A stretch of 64,000 nt of DNA from Marinifilum sp. D714. Lineage in GTDB: Bacteria; Bacteroidota; Bacteroidia; Bacteroidales; Marinifilaceae. Positions within the stretch are counted from its first letter, which is position 1; every line of letters begins with the position of its first letter. Position numbers and translations under genes: made by a program. Below the pieces are notes generated by a model, which saw only the letters and a program-made list of their open reading frames with translations, was not told the DNA's origin and did no database searches. Below are positions 25,837 to 33,187 of this stretch, piece by piece. The stretch covers positions 310,001 to 374,000 of the forward strand of contig NZ_JALPNU010000001.1 of the NCBI RefSeq assembly GCF_030851345.1, read 5' to 3'.

Positions 25837-27024
25837 TTAGTAAATCATTTCCTCTCGGAAATTTTCTACAATAGAAGAGAATGAATTAGCCACAGACTGG
25901 CCCAAACCACATTTAGCCGTCAACTTCATCGTATCGGTAAGTTTAAGCAATTGGTCCAAATAAGAGGCTGGCTTCTCACCGCGCTTCACGGCTTTGATGC
26001 CTTTTAGTAGTTGCTGACAGCCCACTCTACATGGAGTACATTGTCCGCATGATTCCTCCTCGAAGAAATCCAGATAGTTGTTCAATACATTGTACATGGA
26101 ACGAGAAGAGTTGAAGATCATCATCGATCCTCCCGTAGGCAATGAAATACCCGTTAATTTTCCCTGATAACCAATGGAAGTCTTTCCAAATCGTTTACGT
26201 GGAACCAAGAAACCAGAGGCTCCACCCACCTGAACAGCTTTGGTGTCACCATCACCAAAATCGTCGACGAAATCCTGAACCGACATCCCCAGCTCCAATT
26301 CATAAATGCCTGGGATTGGCGTATCACCCGAAACCGAGAACACCTTCGATCCGCGAGAATCTTTCACACCCAGTTCGCGAAATTTCTTCGCTCCATACTT
26401 TAATATGGTATAGGAATGTGCCAATGTCTCCACATTGTTGATTACCGTTGGCTTGTCCATATAACCAATCTCGGTTGGGAAAGGAGGCTTATTTCTAGGC
26501 TCCCCGCGCTTGCCTTCCATCGATTCAAACAGAGCACTCTCCTCACCACAGATGTATGCTCCACTTCCCATGAAAATTTCAACACGAAAATCCAATCCCA
26601 ATTCGTCTAATATATCGTGAAATCTCCTCAATTCCTTTTTCAGATTTGGAACCAAGAATTTATATTCTCCTCTTAAATAAATGTAGCCTTTTCTTGCACC
26701 AATAATTTTAGCACAAACCGCCATACCGGATAGAACTTTATGAGGAACCCGGGTTAAAATTTCCCTGTCCTTAAAGGTTCCTGGTTCGCCTTCGTCGGCA
26801 TTACAAATCACAAATTTTTCATCTACTTTTTGCTCGGCAGTCAATTTCCATTTTAAGCCAGTTGGAAATCCTGCTCCCCCTCTACCCTTGAGACCGGAAT
26901 TCACCATCTCATTGATTACCTCCTGATTGGACCTTGCCAATGCATTTCTAAGAATCTCTTTACAATCCTGCTCATTTTTAAAGATCAAATCGATTCTATG
27001 AAGTTGTTTTTTAGTTGTTGTCAT
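25837..27024 (-). CDS. Hydrogenase flavin/NADH-binding subunit (NuoF/HydB-like, short form)
   Basis: 395 residues. NADH-binding GRGGAGFPTGLKW, FMN-site NADEGEPGTFKDRE, GAYICGEESALFES, and the C-terminal [4Fe-4S] ligands CGQCTPC plus a later KCGLGQ cysteine. It matches the NuoF core only: the N-terminal thioredoxin-like [2Fe-2S] domain and the C-terminal 2x[4Fe-4S] ferredoxin extension found in typical HydB/HndC of bifurcating hydrogenases are absent. It lies 47 bp from the catalytic gene and 46 bp from the NuoE-like gene, so the trio is one operon feeding electrons between NAD(H) and the H-cluster. Confidence 0.93.
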   Translation of the reverse strand: MTTTKKQLHRIDLIFKNEQDCKEILRNALARSNQEVINEMVNSGLKGRGGAGFPTGLKWKLTAEQKVDEKFVICNADEGEPGTFKDREILTRVPHKVLSGMAVCAKIIGARKGYIYLRGEYKFLVPNLKKELRRFHDILDELGLDFRVEIFMGSGAYICGEESALFESMEGKRGEPRNKPPFPTEIGYMDKPTVINNVETLAHSYTILKYGAKKFRELGVKDSRGSKVFSVSGDTPIPGIYELELGMSVQDFVDDFGDGDTKAVQVGGASGFLVPRKRFGKTSIGYQGKLTGISLPTGGSMMIFNSSRSMYNVLNNYLDFFEEESCGQCTPCRVGCQQLLKGIKAVKRGEKPASYLDQLLKLTDTMKLTAKCGLGQSVANSFSSIVENFREEMIY

Positions 27025-27070
27025 ACCAAAGGGTATTTAGATTGTTAGTTTTGCTTTATCTAATACTTGC

Positions 27071-27538
27071 TTAGTTTTCTTCGCGATATTCTCTTAAAAT
27101 ATCCACCACCGATTCTGGCGTAAGCTCCGTATAAACATCGTCGTTCACCAGCATGGCAGGCGCCTTATGACACCATCCCAAACAGTTGGTCTGAAGAATG
27201 GTAAACTTTTTATCTACCGTAGTTTCACCAACCTTAATCTTTAAGAAACTCTCAATTGCCTGGATGATTTGGTTTTTACCTTTCATGGCACAGGTAATTG
27301 TTTTGCATACGCGAATTACATACTTGCCTCTTGGATCTGTGTCGAGGAAGGAATAGAAGGTAGCCGTTCCGTAAACATCAGCAGCAGGTATGCTCATTTC
27401 TTTGGCAATCTTCAAAATTGCCTCTTCCGATAGGTATCTTTCCTGATCAATCACTCCCTGAAGAATTGGAAGCAAATTTTCGCGATCAGTACCGTGCTTG
27501 GCAACTAAATCATGCACTAATTTCTCTTGAAAATCCAT
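27071..27538 (-). CDS. Hydrogenase [2Fe-2S] subunit (NuoE/HydC/HndA-like)
   Basis: 155 residues, thioredoxin-like ferredoxin. N-terminal helical bundle (about 1-75, LLPILQGVIDQERYLSEEAILKIA) and a [2Fe-2S] site with C-x4-C (CKTITC) and C-x3-C (CLGWC), the NuoE pattern. First gene of the hydrogenase operon, upstream of the NuoF- and HydA-like genes. No clear promoter element can be named in the 5' region. Confidence 0.94.
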   Translation of the reverse strand: MDFQEKLVHDLVAKHGTDRENLLPILQGVIDQERYLSEEAILKIAKEMSIPAADVYGTATFYSFLDTDPRGKYVIRVCKTITCAMKGKNQIIQAIESFLKIKVGETTVDKKFTILQTNCLGWCHKAPAMLVNDDVYTELTPESVVDILREYREEN

Positions 27539-28143
27539 ACACTGTAGGTTTTAGGGTTAATATTAATAGAGTTATACCGATTATTTAATGACTTTGGCTT
27601 TTGGTTCACCAACTCCTAAAAGCCATTCATTAATATATCTGCATTATACCACCACCAACTTCTTAGTATAAATGGCATAACACTATGAATATAGAAAAAT
27701 TAAAGAATTTTTTCTCTATTTATTTAAAAAACCTTAACAGTCAATCTATTACCAAAGCAAACAATAATAAAGCTTAACTTAAAAAACACACAACACCCCA
27801 ACATCAACAAACAAAAGGCCTCTGGAAAGTTGACGTTTATAATAATTTTTCAATACGTTCAACATAAAGTGCCACAAAACATACGTAATTTGTATTTAGA
27901 CTTCTTTTAAACTATGATAAACATGACAAAAGTCATAAAGAAAGCCTTCAGTAATTATCCGAAGGCTTTCTCTATGAATACTTTAAAGCTTTTTACTATT
28001 TATATAGTTGCTAAAAGATTATAAAATCAACAGGATGATTCCCGATACGATTAAAGTTTGATTGGATATGCTCATCAAATCTATATTCTTTATGAACCTT
28101 AGGGGTAGACTTTTGGTTATTTATTAAATGCTATAATGCCCCT
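27539..28143. other. Intergenic region with little visible content
   Basis: About 600 bp upstream of the hydrogenase operon. Apart from the hairpin at 27940-27970 no gene, RNA gene or repeat is recognised. The hydrogenase promoter must lie in its first part (minus strand), but no convincing -7/-33 pair stands out. Confidence 0.5.
27940..27970. terminator. Terminator-like hairpin between the nuclease gene and the hydrogenase operon
   Basis: GAAAGCCTTC / GAAGGCTTTC perfect 10-bp stem with an 11-base loop. It could end minus-strand transcription from the ATPase-nuclease gene before it reads into the hydrogenase operon. Confidence 0.6.
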
Positions 28144-28219
28144 GGTTAACGGCCTGCCGTATGATGCGTAGCTTGTGTTGCGCCTGCGGCAAGCTATGCA
28201 TTATGACGGTTTGTTAGCC
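28144..28219 (-). repeat. attC-like imperfect palindrome downstream of the ATPase-nuclease gene
   Basis: A 76-bp element bounded by GGTTAAC (28144-28150) and GTTAGCC (28213-28219). Between them GCCGTATGATGCGTAGCTTG pairs with CAAGCTATGCATTATGACGGT, with one unpaired extra G in the right arm and a roughly 14-base GC-rich loop. Terminal 7-mers that are near inverse complements, a long imperfect stem and an extrahelical base are the layout of integron attC sites. Another GGCTAAC lies at 30015-30021, on the other side of the gene. Confidence 0.5.
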
Positions 28220-28229
28220 ACTGGGTTTA

Positions 28230-29981
28230 TTAATTTTTTAACTCATCTATTAACCATACTAAACGATTTCTAGCAACACTTAAAATGTCAAGATAAGTTC
28301 TAAATTTTACATCATCTCTTTCATTGTGCGAACTAATATTTTGCTTTATTCGCCCACCTAGCAAGACAATCTCAATATGTTGATTATGAAAGTAAGTATT
28401 TAATTCATCCCGATACTCAAGAGCTTGCCGTTCCGTATCTCTATTTAAAGTAAAGTCGGGTTTTTTAAATTCAATTAGAACTAATTCTCGATTTAACTTT
28501 CGCCCAAGCAGCAAATCAGGCCTATCCAAAGCTTTGTCTCCCTTGTATTTTTTATCTAAAATTGTTGAAATAGCTTTTTCAAAGCTAATGTCAGAAAACA
28601 ACACATTGTAATCATCACCGAGAATCCATGTGCTATTTTCTAATGCTTTATGAATTGTTTTCTCTAAAGTTTTCGGGTTGTCAATTAGAATATTTAATTC
28701 ATCTAAATACCTCAATCGGTTTAATGCTTGACTTGAAATTATACTCATTTCTAAGAGTCCGAAATCGCTTAGTGCATCTGCAAATTTTTCGATGTCTCCA
28801 CTTCCTGTTTCTTGAATATTTTGAATTATATCCCAATAATGGTCTTTTTCCATTGCGGATACCATTACAGATATCACAGTATTAATTTTTTCTTCACTTT
28901 CACCATAAAATTTCTCCAATGTTTTGAATAAAGCTTTACGTGCGAAAGGTTGCTTATATTCAGGAAGTTTTTCTAACTCACGATTAATCTTTCGTTGATA
29001 TCGAGCTCTTGCCATTTTCATATCTGTCTTAAAAACTTCATCGACAGATGTTTTTAAGTTTTCTTTTGTTTCAATAGCAATAGATTCGTAGAGCTTACTA
29101 TTTTCAATAATTGCACCGAAATCAGCCGTAACATCTTCCTCTAGGTCATCGCAAATAATTTCTCCATAAACTCTATTCTGAAGTTTCTTAGGGATGATTT
29201 CATCATCTGATAAATAATTCTGTGGTCGTCCTATAATTTTATTATTAACACGAACAGCAATACCAGAACCTTTTACGGCCTTGTCAGTAACAGTATAGTT
29301 TAACTGTGCTTTCTTGCCATTATCAAGTACAATTTCTTTTGAAAATGATTTTCCTTGCAAATCCAAAACTCCAATATCATTTCCATTAATAATTAACTTA
29401 AGGTCATTTTCTCGTCCATAATCCCTTACAAGAAATTCCTTTAGTCTATCAGGATTAGGAAAGTTATAATTTTGGCTTAAGCCTTCTAGAGTTATTGTAG
29501 TTCCATGTTTTTCTTTGTCACACTCTTCAACTATAATTGGTAGTGGAACTTTCTCTAAATCATAATTCGCAATAGCTAAAGCTTCTTTGTCAATAATCAG
29601 TGTCGTTTTCTTTCCTGATGCATAAGTTTCAAGCTTCATTATTTGAGCAATCATAAGACCTGAAAATTTGCCAATTCCTTTGCGTCCCTTTACTTTGCGC
29701 TTTTTCAAAAAAGATCTATCTCCCTTACGTGAAGTACGGCTATTTGCTATATCAAGATATTCCGTTCTCACCTCACTTTCTTTCATTCCTGAACCATCAT
29801 CTGAAACAATTATTTGTGGTATAGGTTGAAATTCCTCGGGAAGTTGAATATTGACAGTTTCAGCATCGGCATCATATGAATTATCTATCAATTCTTTAGC
29901 CGCCTCCTCAATTGAACGGTATGTTTCACCAAGCAATTCTGCTAGTTTGGGATGTACTTTGAAGTGTGCTGATTTTGTCAT
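28230..29981 (-). CDS. GHKL (MORC/Hsp90-like) ATPase fused to a PD-(D/E)XK nuclease-like domain
   Basis: 583 residues. The N-terminal part is a GHKL ATPase: N-box EAAKELIDNSYDAD (E30, N34), G1 box SDDGSGM (D62, G63, G65), glycine lid RKGIGKFSG, and HGTTITLE. A transducer-like region follows (to about 330), then a helical linker. The C-terminal 100 residues carry a PD-(D/E)XK signature: RPDLLLG (D489), LVLIEFKKP (E504, K506) and a RQALEYRDEL helix (Q519). The combination resembles MORC/MutL-like ATPases coupled to nucleases in defence loci. It is a lone gene between attC-like and half-site sequences. DNA cleavage and phage defence are inferences. Confidence 0.85.
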   Translation of the reverse strand: MTKSAHFKVHPKLAELLGETYRSIEEAAKELIDNSYDADAETVNIQLPEEFQPIPQIIVSDDGSGMKESEVRTEYLDIANSRTSRKGDRSFLKKRKVKGRKGIGKFSGLMIAQIMKLETYASGKKTTLIIDKEALAIANYDLEKVPLPIIVEECDKEKHGTTITLEGLSQNYNFPNPDRLKEFLVRDYGRENDLKLIINGNDIGVLDLQGKSFSKEIVLDNGKKAQLNYTVTDKAVKGSGIAVRVNNKIIGRPQNYLSDDEIIPKKLQNRVYGEIICDDLEEDVTADFGAIIENSKLYESIAIETKENLKTSVDEVFKTDMKMARARYQRKINRELEKLPEYKQPFARKALFKTLEKFYGESEEKINTVISVMVSAMEKDHYWDIIQNIQETGSGDIEKFADALSDFGLLEMSIISSQALNRLRYLDELNILIDNPKTLEKTIHKALENSTWILGDDYNVLFSDISFEKAISTILDKKYKGDKALDRPDLLLGRKLNRELVLIEFKKPDFTLNRDTERQALEYRDELNTYFHNQHIEIVLLGGRIKQNISSHNERDDVKFRTYLDILSVARNRLVWLIDELKN

Positions 29982-30014
29982 ATTCTTCTATTTTGTAGGG
30001 TTTTATTTCCTTGT

Positions 30015-30044
30015 GGCTAACTTTTTATATGTGTACTGGTACAC
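30015..30044. other. Half-site GGCTAAC and adjacent palindrome at the 5' edge of the cassette-like unit
   Basis: GGCTAAC at 30015-30021 (GTTAGCC on the coding strand) repeats the inner 7-mer of the attC-like element at the far end of the ATPase-nuclease gene. Ten bases further on is the palindrome GTGTACTGGTACAC (30031-30044). Together with the attC-like element they delimit about 1.87 kb containing only that gene. Confidence 0.45.
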
Positions 30045-30267
30045 TTATTTTCTAATCTCGCATCAAAAAACTGCACACTACACACCATATAGGTCAGTAT
30101 TGTGCACTTCCCTATTCTTTTGAGACATTATTATGCTTTTCAATCAGCCCATTAAATTTAAAACTATTCCCTCAAAATTCATTTACATATTTTAGCTTAT
30201 TTCCCTTAGAATCAATCTAAATTTATTTAACCTTTTAAAATCTATTATTCAATTACAGTTGTACATA

Positions 30268-30291
30268 TAAAAAAAACCCCAGTAAATGGGG
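30268..30291 (-). terminator. Terminator downstream of the RAYT gene
   Basis: On the minus strand CCCC-ATTTACT-GGGG is followed by eight T. Confidence 0.75.
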
Positions 30292-30305
30292 CTTTCAGAG
30301 CTTAT

Positions 30306-30340
30306 TTATTTTTCATCATACTATTCAAACAAACATTTAT
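30306..30340 (-). pseudogene. Remnant of a RAYT 3' end
   Basis: On the minus strand this stretch reads as the last eleven codons of the transposase at 30475-30942 (...C/Y-LFE-stop-YDEK-stop), with the tryptophan codon changed to TAG. The nucleotide match to the intact gene's tail (about 30475-30507) is about 29 of 31. It marks a decayed or duplicated copy. Confidence 0.6.
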
Positions 30341-30415
30341 GAATTAGGTTGAATTGATGAAATTAATGTTGATTGCAGTACGCCATCAACAGGGATTTCT
30401 TTTAAGGGGCGGTAG

Positions 30416-30470
30416 CCCAATCATCTTCGTAGCTATTCTTGTCCATCGCAATATAGGGGCCTTAGCCCTA
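30416..30470 (-). repeat. Two REP-like units, family A, left of the RAYT gene
   Basis: GGGGCGGTAGCCC followed by TCTTCGTAG (30416-30443) and AGGGGCCTTAGCCCT (30455-30470). Both are in the reverse orientation relative to the units on the other side of the transposase gene, giving an inverted flank. Confidence 0.65.
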
Positions 30471-30474
30471 ATAT

Positions 30475-30942
30475 CTATTTTTCATCATACCATTCAAACA
30501 AATATTCAGGATCATAATCCACATCAAATTTTTTCAAGAAGGACAAATATTCTTCTCTAAACGTATGCTTTTTATGATGCTCCGGCTGATTCAATACATA
30601 TTTAACAACCCGATCAATATGCGATTTTGAATAGGTAAATGCACCGTAGCCATCTTGCCAGTTAAATTTACCAGGAATATATTTTTTATGATTGAGCCAG
30701 TTGGATGCACCTGATTTAACTTGTTCCATCAATTTTGATGGAGATACAGAAGGATGCATCCCGACAAAAATATGAGTATGATCGGGATTGCAATATATGG
30801 CATAAGTTTTACATTTGTGATTGGTAACAATGCCACACATCACTTTTTCCAGTTCATCCCTGAATTTTTCTTTTATAAAATTACCCCTGCCTTTTACCGA
30901 AAAAACATATTGAATATACAATTGGGTATAGGTATTTGCCAT
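30475..30942 (-). CDS. REP-associated tyrosine transposase (RAYT, Y1/HUH family)
   Basis: 155 residues of the TnpA_REP/IS200-like family. Single-strand nuclease signature: HUH motif H55-T-H57 in CNPDHTHIFVG and the catalytic tyrosine in VVKYVLNQPEHH (Y115). Also WQDGYGAFTYSKS, typical of the family. RAYTs act on REP hairpins rather than mobilising as classical insertion sequences. Matching inverted REP-like units lie on both sides (30416-30470 and 30964-31026), so the gene and its substrates form a compact unit. The protein appears complete. Confidence 0.93.
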   Translation of the reverse strand: MANTYTQLYIQYVFSVKGRGNFIKEKFRDELEKVMCGIVTNHKCKTYAIYCNPDHTHIFVGMHPSVSPSKLMEQVKSGASNWLNHKKYIPGKFNWQDGYGAFTYSKSHIDRVVKYVLNQPEHHKKHTFREEYLSFLKKFDVDYDPEYLFEWYDEK

Positions 30943-30963
30943 GAATTTTTATTTTAAGATTTC

Positions 30964-31026
30964 AGGACTACGTCCCTATGTTTTCATATTAACTGTTTTT
31001 CTATGAAGATTACGGAGCTATGCTCC
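30964..31026 (+). repeat. Two REP-like units, family A, right of the RAYT gene
   Basis: AGGACTACGTCCCT (30964-30977) and TCTATGAAGATTACGGAGCTATGCTCC (31000-31026, cited as two parts: TCTATGAAGAT and GGAGCTATGCTCC), in plus orientation, opposite to the units at 30416-30470. Confidence 0.65.
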
Positions 31027-31040
31027 TGAACTTTCAAAAC

Positions 31041-31067
31041 AAAGAGTCCCAATAAATGAGACTCTTG
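31041..31067 (-). terminator. Terminator of the 309-residue hypothetical gene
   Basis: On the minus strand AAGAGTC pairs with GACTCTT around an 11-base region and is followed by TTGTTTTG. Confidence 0.7.
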
Positions 31068-31089
31068 CAGAATTTTAACATTGAAAAAA

Positions 31090-32019
31090 TCATGCTTCCA
31101 CATCACTTTCCACCTGCACTTCCTCCAATATGAAGGTGATGTCGAAATGCATGCAGTGGTCGGCTTCTAACATGAACACCCTTTTCTCTTGTTTGTATGA
31201 TTCTTTGGTAAACTGCAGGCTGTGCTGCCCGGCTGGCACATTGTAGAAGTAGAACTGTCCTTTTTTGCCACCCTTCTTTACTGGTTTCTCCTCATCCAAC
31301 TGTATCCACACATCACTTACCGGCTCGCCTTTTTCATTTTTAAAGCTGCCTGTAATCACCTTGGTCTTCTTTGGCAAGGCATCGGTATGTATGGCATTTC
31401 GGAATGCATTGTACAAGTCGGGATTGCTATCAGCATAATTGGCTCTCATATTCGGTTTAATCGAATCGTTCAACAATTTTCTATACCCTTCCATTTCTGT
31501 ATCAATTTGTACATTCACATCATGCTGTTCCAAGCGGAACTTTTCAGGCCCATGTACAATCGTAATGGCTTCATCTACCTTGCCAATTAATGCTAGCTTT
31601 CGCTCTTCGCTAACACCAGCCTCAACACTTTCTGCAGGGTGAGCCTCAATTTCCGCTATCATGCTCTGAACATTGGAGATCACATCTTCATCGCGTGCCC
31701 GGTTCAAATCTGTCTTCGAACAGCCTTGGATACTCATAAAAGGAATAAACTTTTTGTAGTTCCCATAACTAATTAGCATGTCATTTGTCACCACGCTATC
31801 AGCAGTCAAACTTTCAAAAATCACCTCTTTTTCCTGTGTGAGTGCCTTACTGCTTTTTTCATCTTTAACCATTAAATCAGCAATTCGATTGTAAAAACTT
31901 TCAGCATCTTCCAACATCAGCCACAATAGAGGATTCAGTTTCAAAGCTTCTTCATTTGCTTTCTTAAAGGCAACTAGCTTTTGTAGTTGTCCAAAATTTA
32001 ATTTCTCACTTGAATTCAT
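31090..32019 (-). CDS. Hypothetical protein with C-terminal carboxypeptidase-regulatory-like domain
   Basis: 309 residues, no signal peptide. Residues 1-215 are mostly helical and contain no motif that I recognise. Residues about 220-300 form a beta-sandwich of the carboxypeptidase regulatory-like type: VITGSFKNEKGEPVSDVWIQLDEE, FYFYNVPAGQHSLQFTKESYK. Such domains often sit in surface proteins, but here no export signal is seen. Its 5' side is a long tandem repeat array (32077-32384), only 58 bp from the start codon, so repeat number could affect expression. Function unknown. Confidence 0.7.
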   Translation of the reverse strand: MNSSEKLNFGQLQKLVAFKKANEEALKLNPLLWLMLEDAESFYNRIADLMVKDEKSSKALTQEKEVIFESLTADSVVTNDMLISYGNYKKFIPFMSIQGCSKTDLNRARDEDVISNVQSMIAEIEAHPAESVEAGVSEERKLALIGKVDEAITIVHGPEKFRLEQHDVNVQIDTEMEGYRKLLNDSIKPNMRANYADSNPDLYNAFRNAIHTDALPKKTKVITGSFKNEKGEPVSDVWIQLDEEKPVKKGGKKGQFYFYNVPAGQHSLQFTKESYKQEKRVFMLEADHCMHFDITFILEEVQVESDVEA

Positions 32020-32076
32020 ATTTCAATTATTTATTGTTTTGACCCAATAGCGGGCATTGTTCCATATTTGTAAATT

Positions 32077-32384
32077 CTTAACCCAATTGTTGTATCTCCT
32101 TAAGTCAATTGTTCTACCTTCTTAACCCAATTGTTGTACCCTATCAGGTCAATTGTTCTACCCTCTTAACTCAATTGTTGTACCTCATTAGGTCAATTGT
32201 TCTACCCTCTTAACCCAATTGTTGTACCTCATTAAGTCAATTGTTCTACCCTCTTAACCCAATTGTTGTACCTCATTAAGTCAATTGTTCTACCCTCTTA
32301 ACCCAATTGTTGTACTTCATTAAGTCAATTGTTCTACCCTCTTAACCCAATTGTTGTACCTCATTAAGTCAATTGTTCTAGCCC
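32077..32384. repeat. Tandem array, 7 x 44 bp, each built from two 22-bp half-units
   Basis: Unit starts at 32077, 32121, 32165, 32209, 32253, 32297 and 32341, exactly 44 bp apart. Each unit holds two related 22-mers: one with CCCAATTGTTGTACC and one with GTCAATTGTTCTACC, both containing the palindrome CAATTG. The last units are most alike, the first ones more diverged. 44 is not a multiple of three and stops occur in the frames, so the array is not coding. Spacers are absent, so it is not CRISPR. Confidence 0.9.
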
Positions 32385-32965
32385 CTTAATCCTATTGTCA
32401 AGGAGTTTAAACTTCTTTGTAGATGGTAAGTCCACTCTTTTTTAGCTCTGTTTCGCACTTTCTGTAATGGTCTCCCTATTTGTTTTGCAGTATTGATTGA
32501 TTTCGGGAGTTCCTGGAAGAGAATTGGGTGCTTCTGAATCGTTTCCTCCTGTTGGTGACCCAAATGCACATGGCACACGAACATTGGTATCCTGCTTTAA
32601 GAAGTGATTTTGGGATCTGAAACGATATTTTGGAAGATTGTGAGACTAATTCTGTGGTATAGAATTGGCTCACCTACGCACCAGAAGGGATGCGCAAATT
32701 GGGATGATTGAAATTTTCAAGACACCGTGGTCAGCGGTTTTCTGTAGTTTTTGTTTGGTTTTCATCAGAAGGAATTTTAGTTCTGTGTTCAAGCCTTATG
32801 CTCTGCTCCTCTTTTCGATCCTTACCTTCTCTATTGAACAAGTACTAATTTATACCATTAATCTTTATGAGTCAATAGTTTAATTTATTTTAAACTGGAT
32901 TTTGATGTGAAATATATCACACTTGACCATTTCATCTTGGCCCTCTTTTGAGGAAAGGAAACAGA
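32385..32965. other. Region without recognisable genes
   Basis: About 580 bp between the tandem array and the 116-bp repeat. Short open frames exist on both strands (longest about 72 codons) but their products show no family resemblance, low-complexity hydrophobic runs and no clear start context. The stretch may be decayed sequence. Confidence 0.4.
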
Positions 32966-33081
32966 TTCCGTCGCAAAAAAGCGAATCATTCCAAATCAAC
33001 ATGGCAGTTGCGACGATTTGCTGTAGATAATCATACCTGGGGCCTTGCCCCAGGCTATAATGATTTGAGCCCTACAGGCTC
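32966..33081 (+). repeat. 116-bp dispersed repeat, copy 1
   Basis: Nearly identical, ungapped, to 34592-34707. Contains GTCGCA...TTGCGAC inverted arms, then a strong hairpin CCTGGGGCCTTGCCCCAGG and a smaller GAGCCCTACAGGCTC hairpin. The two copies are in direct orientation and flank the butyrate kinase gene. Confidence 0.85.
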
Positions 33082-33136
33082 ATCCTTTGTGTTCTTTGTG
33101 AAATCCCTTAGTTTGCCTTTGTGGTGAAACACAAAA

Positions 33137-33165
33137 AAAGCCCTCGGGATTACCGAAGGCTTTCT
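33137..33165 (-). terminator. Terminator of buk
   Basis: On the minus strand AAAGCCTTCGG pairs with CCGAGGGCTTT, followed by a T-run. Confidence 0.85.
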
Positions 33166-33187
33166 ATAGGTAGGTATATCTTTCCGA

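Noticed and set aside
30475-30942. Classical IS200/IS605 insertion sequence
   Set aside because: No TnpB and no IS200 ends are seen; the YVLNQPEHH and WQDGYGAF features plus flanking inverted REPs fit a domesticated RAYT better.
32077-32384. CRISPR array candidate (regular 44-bp repeats)
   Set aside because: Units are contiguous and related throughout; there are no unique spacers of constant length and no cas genes in the window.
32378-32883. Short ORFs of 65-72 codons after the tandem array
   Set aside because: No resemblance to known proteins, overlapping on both strands, no start context; probably non-coding or decayed.
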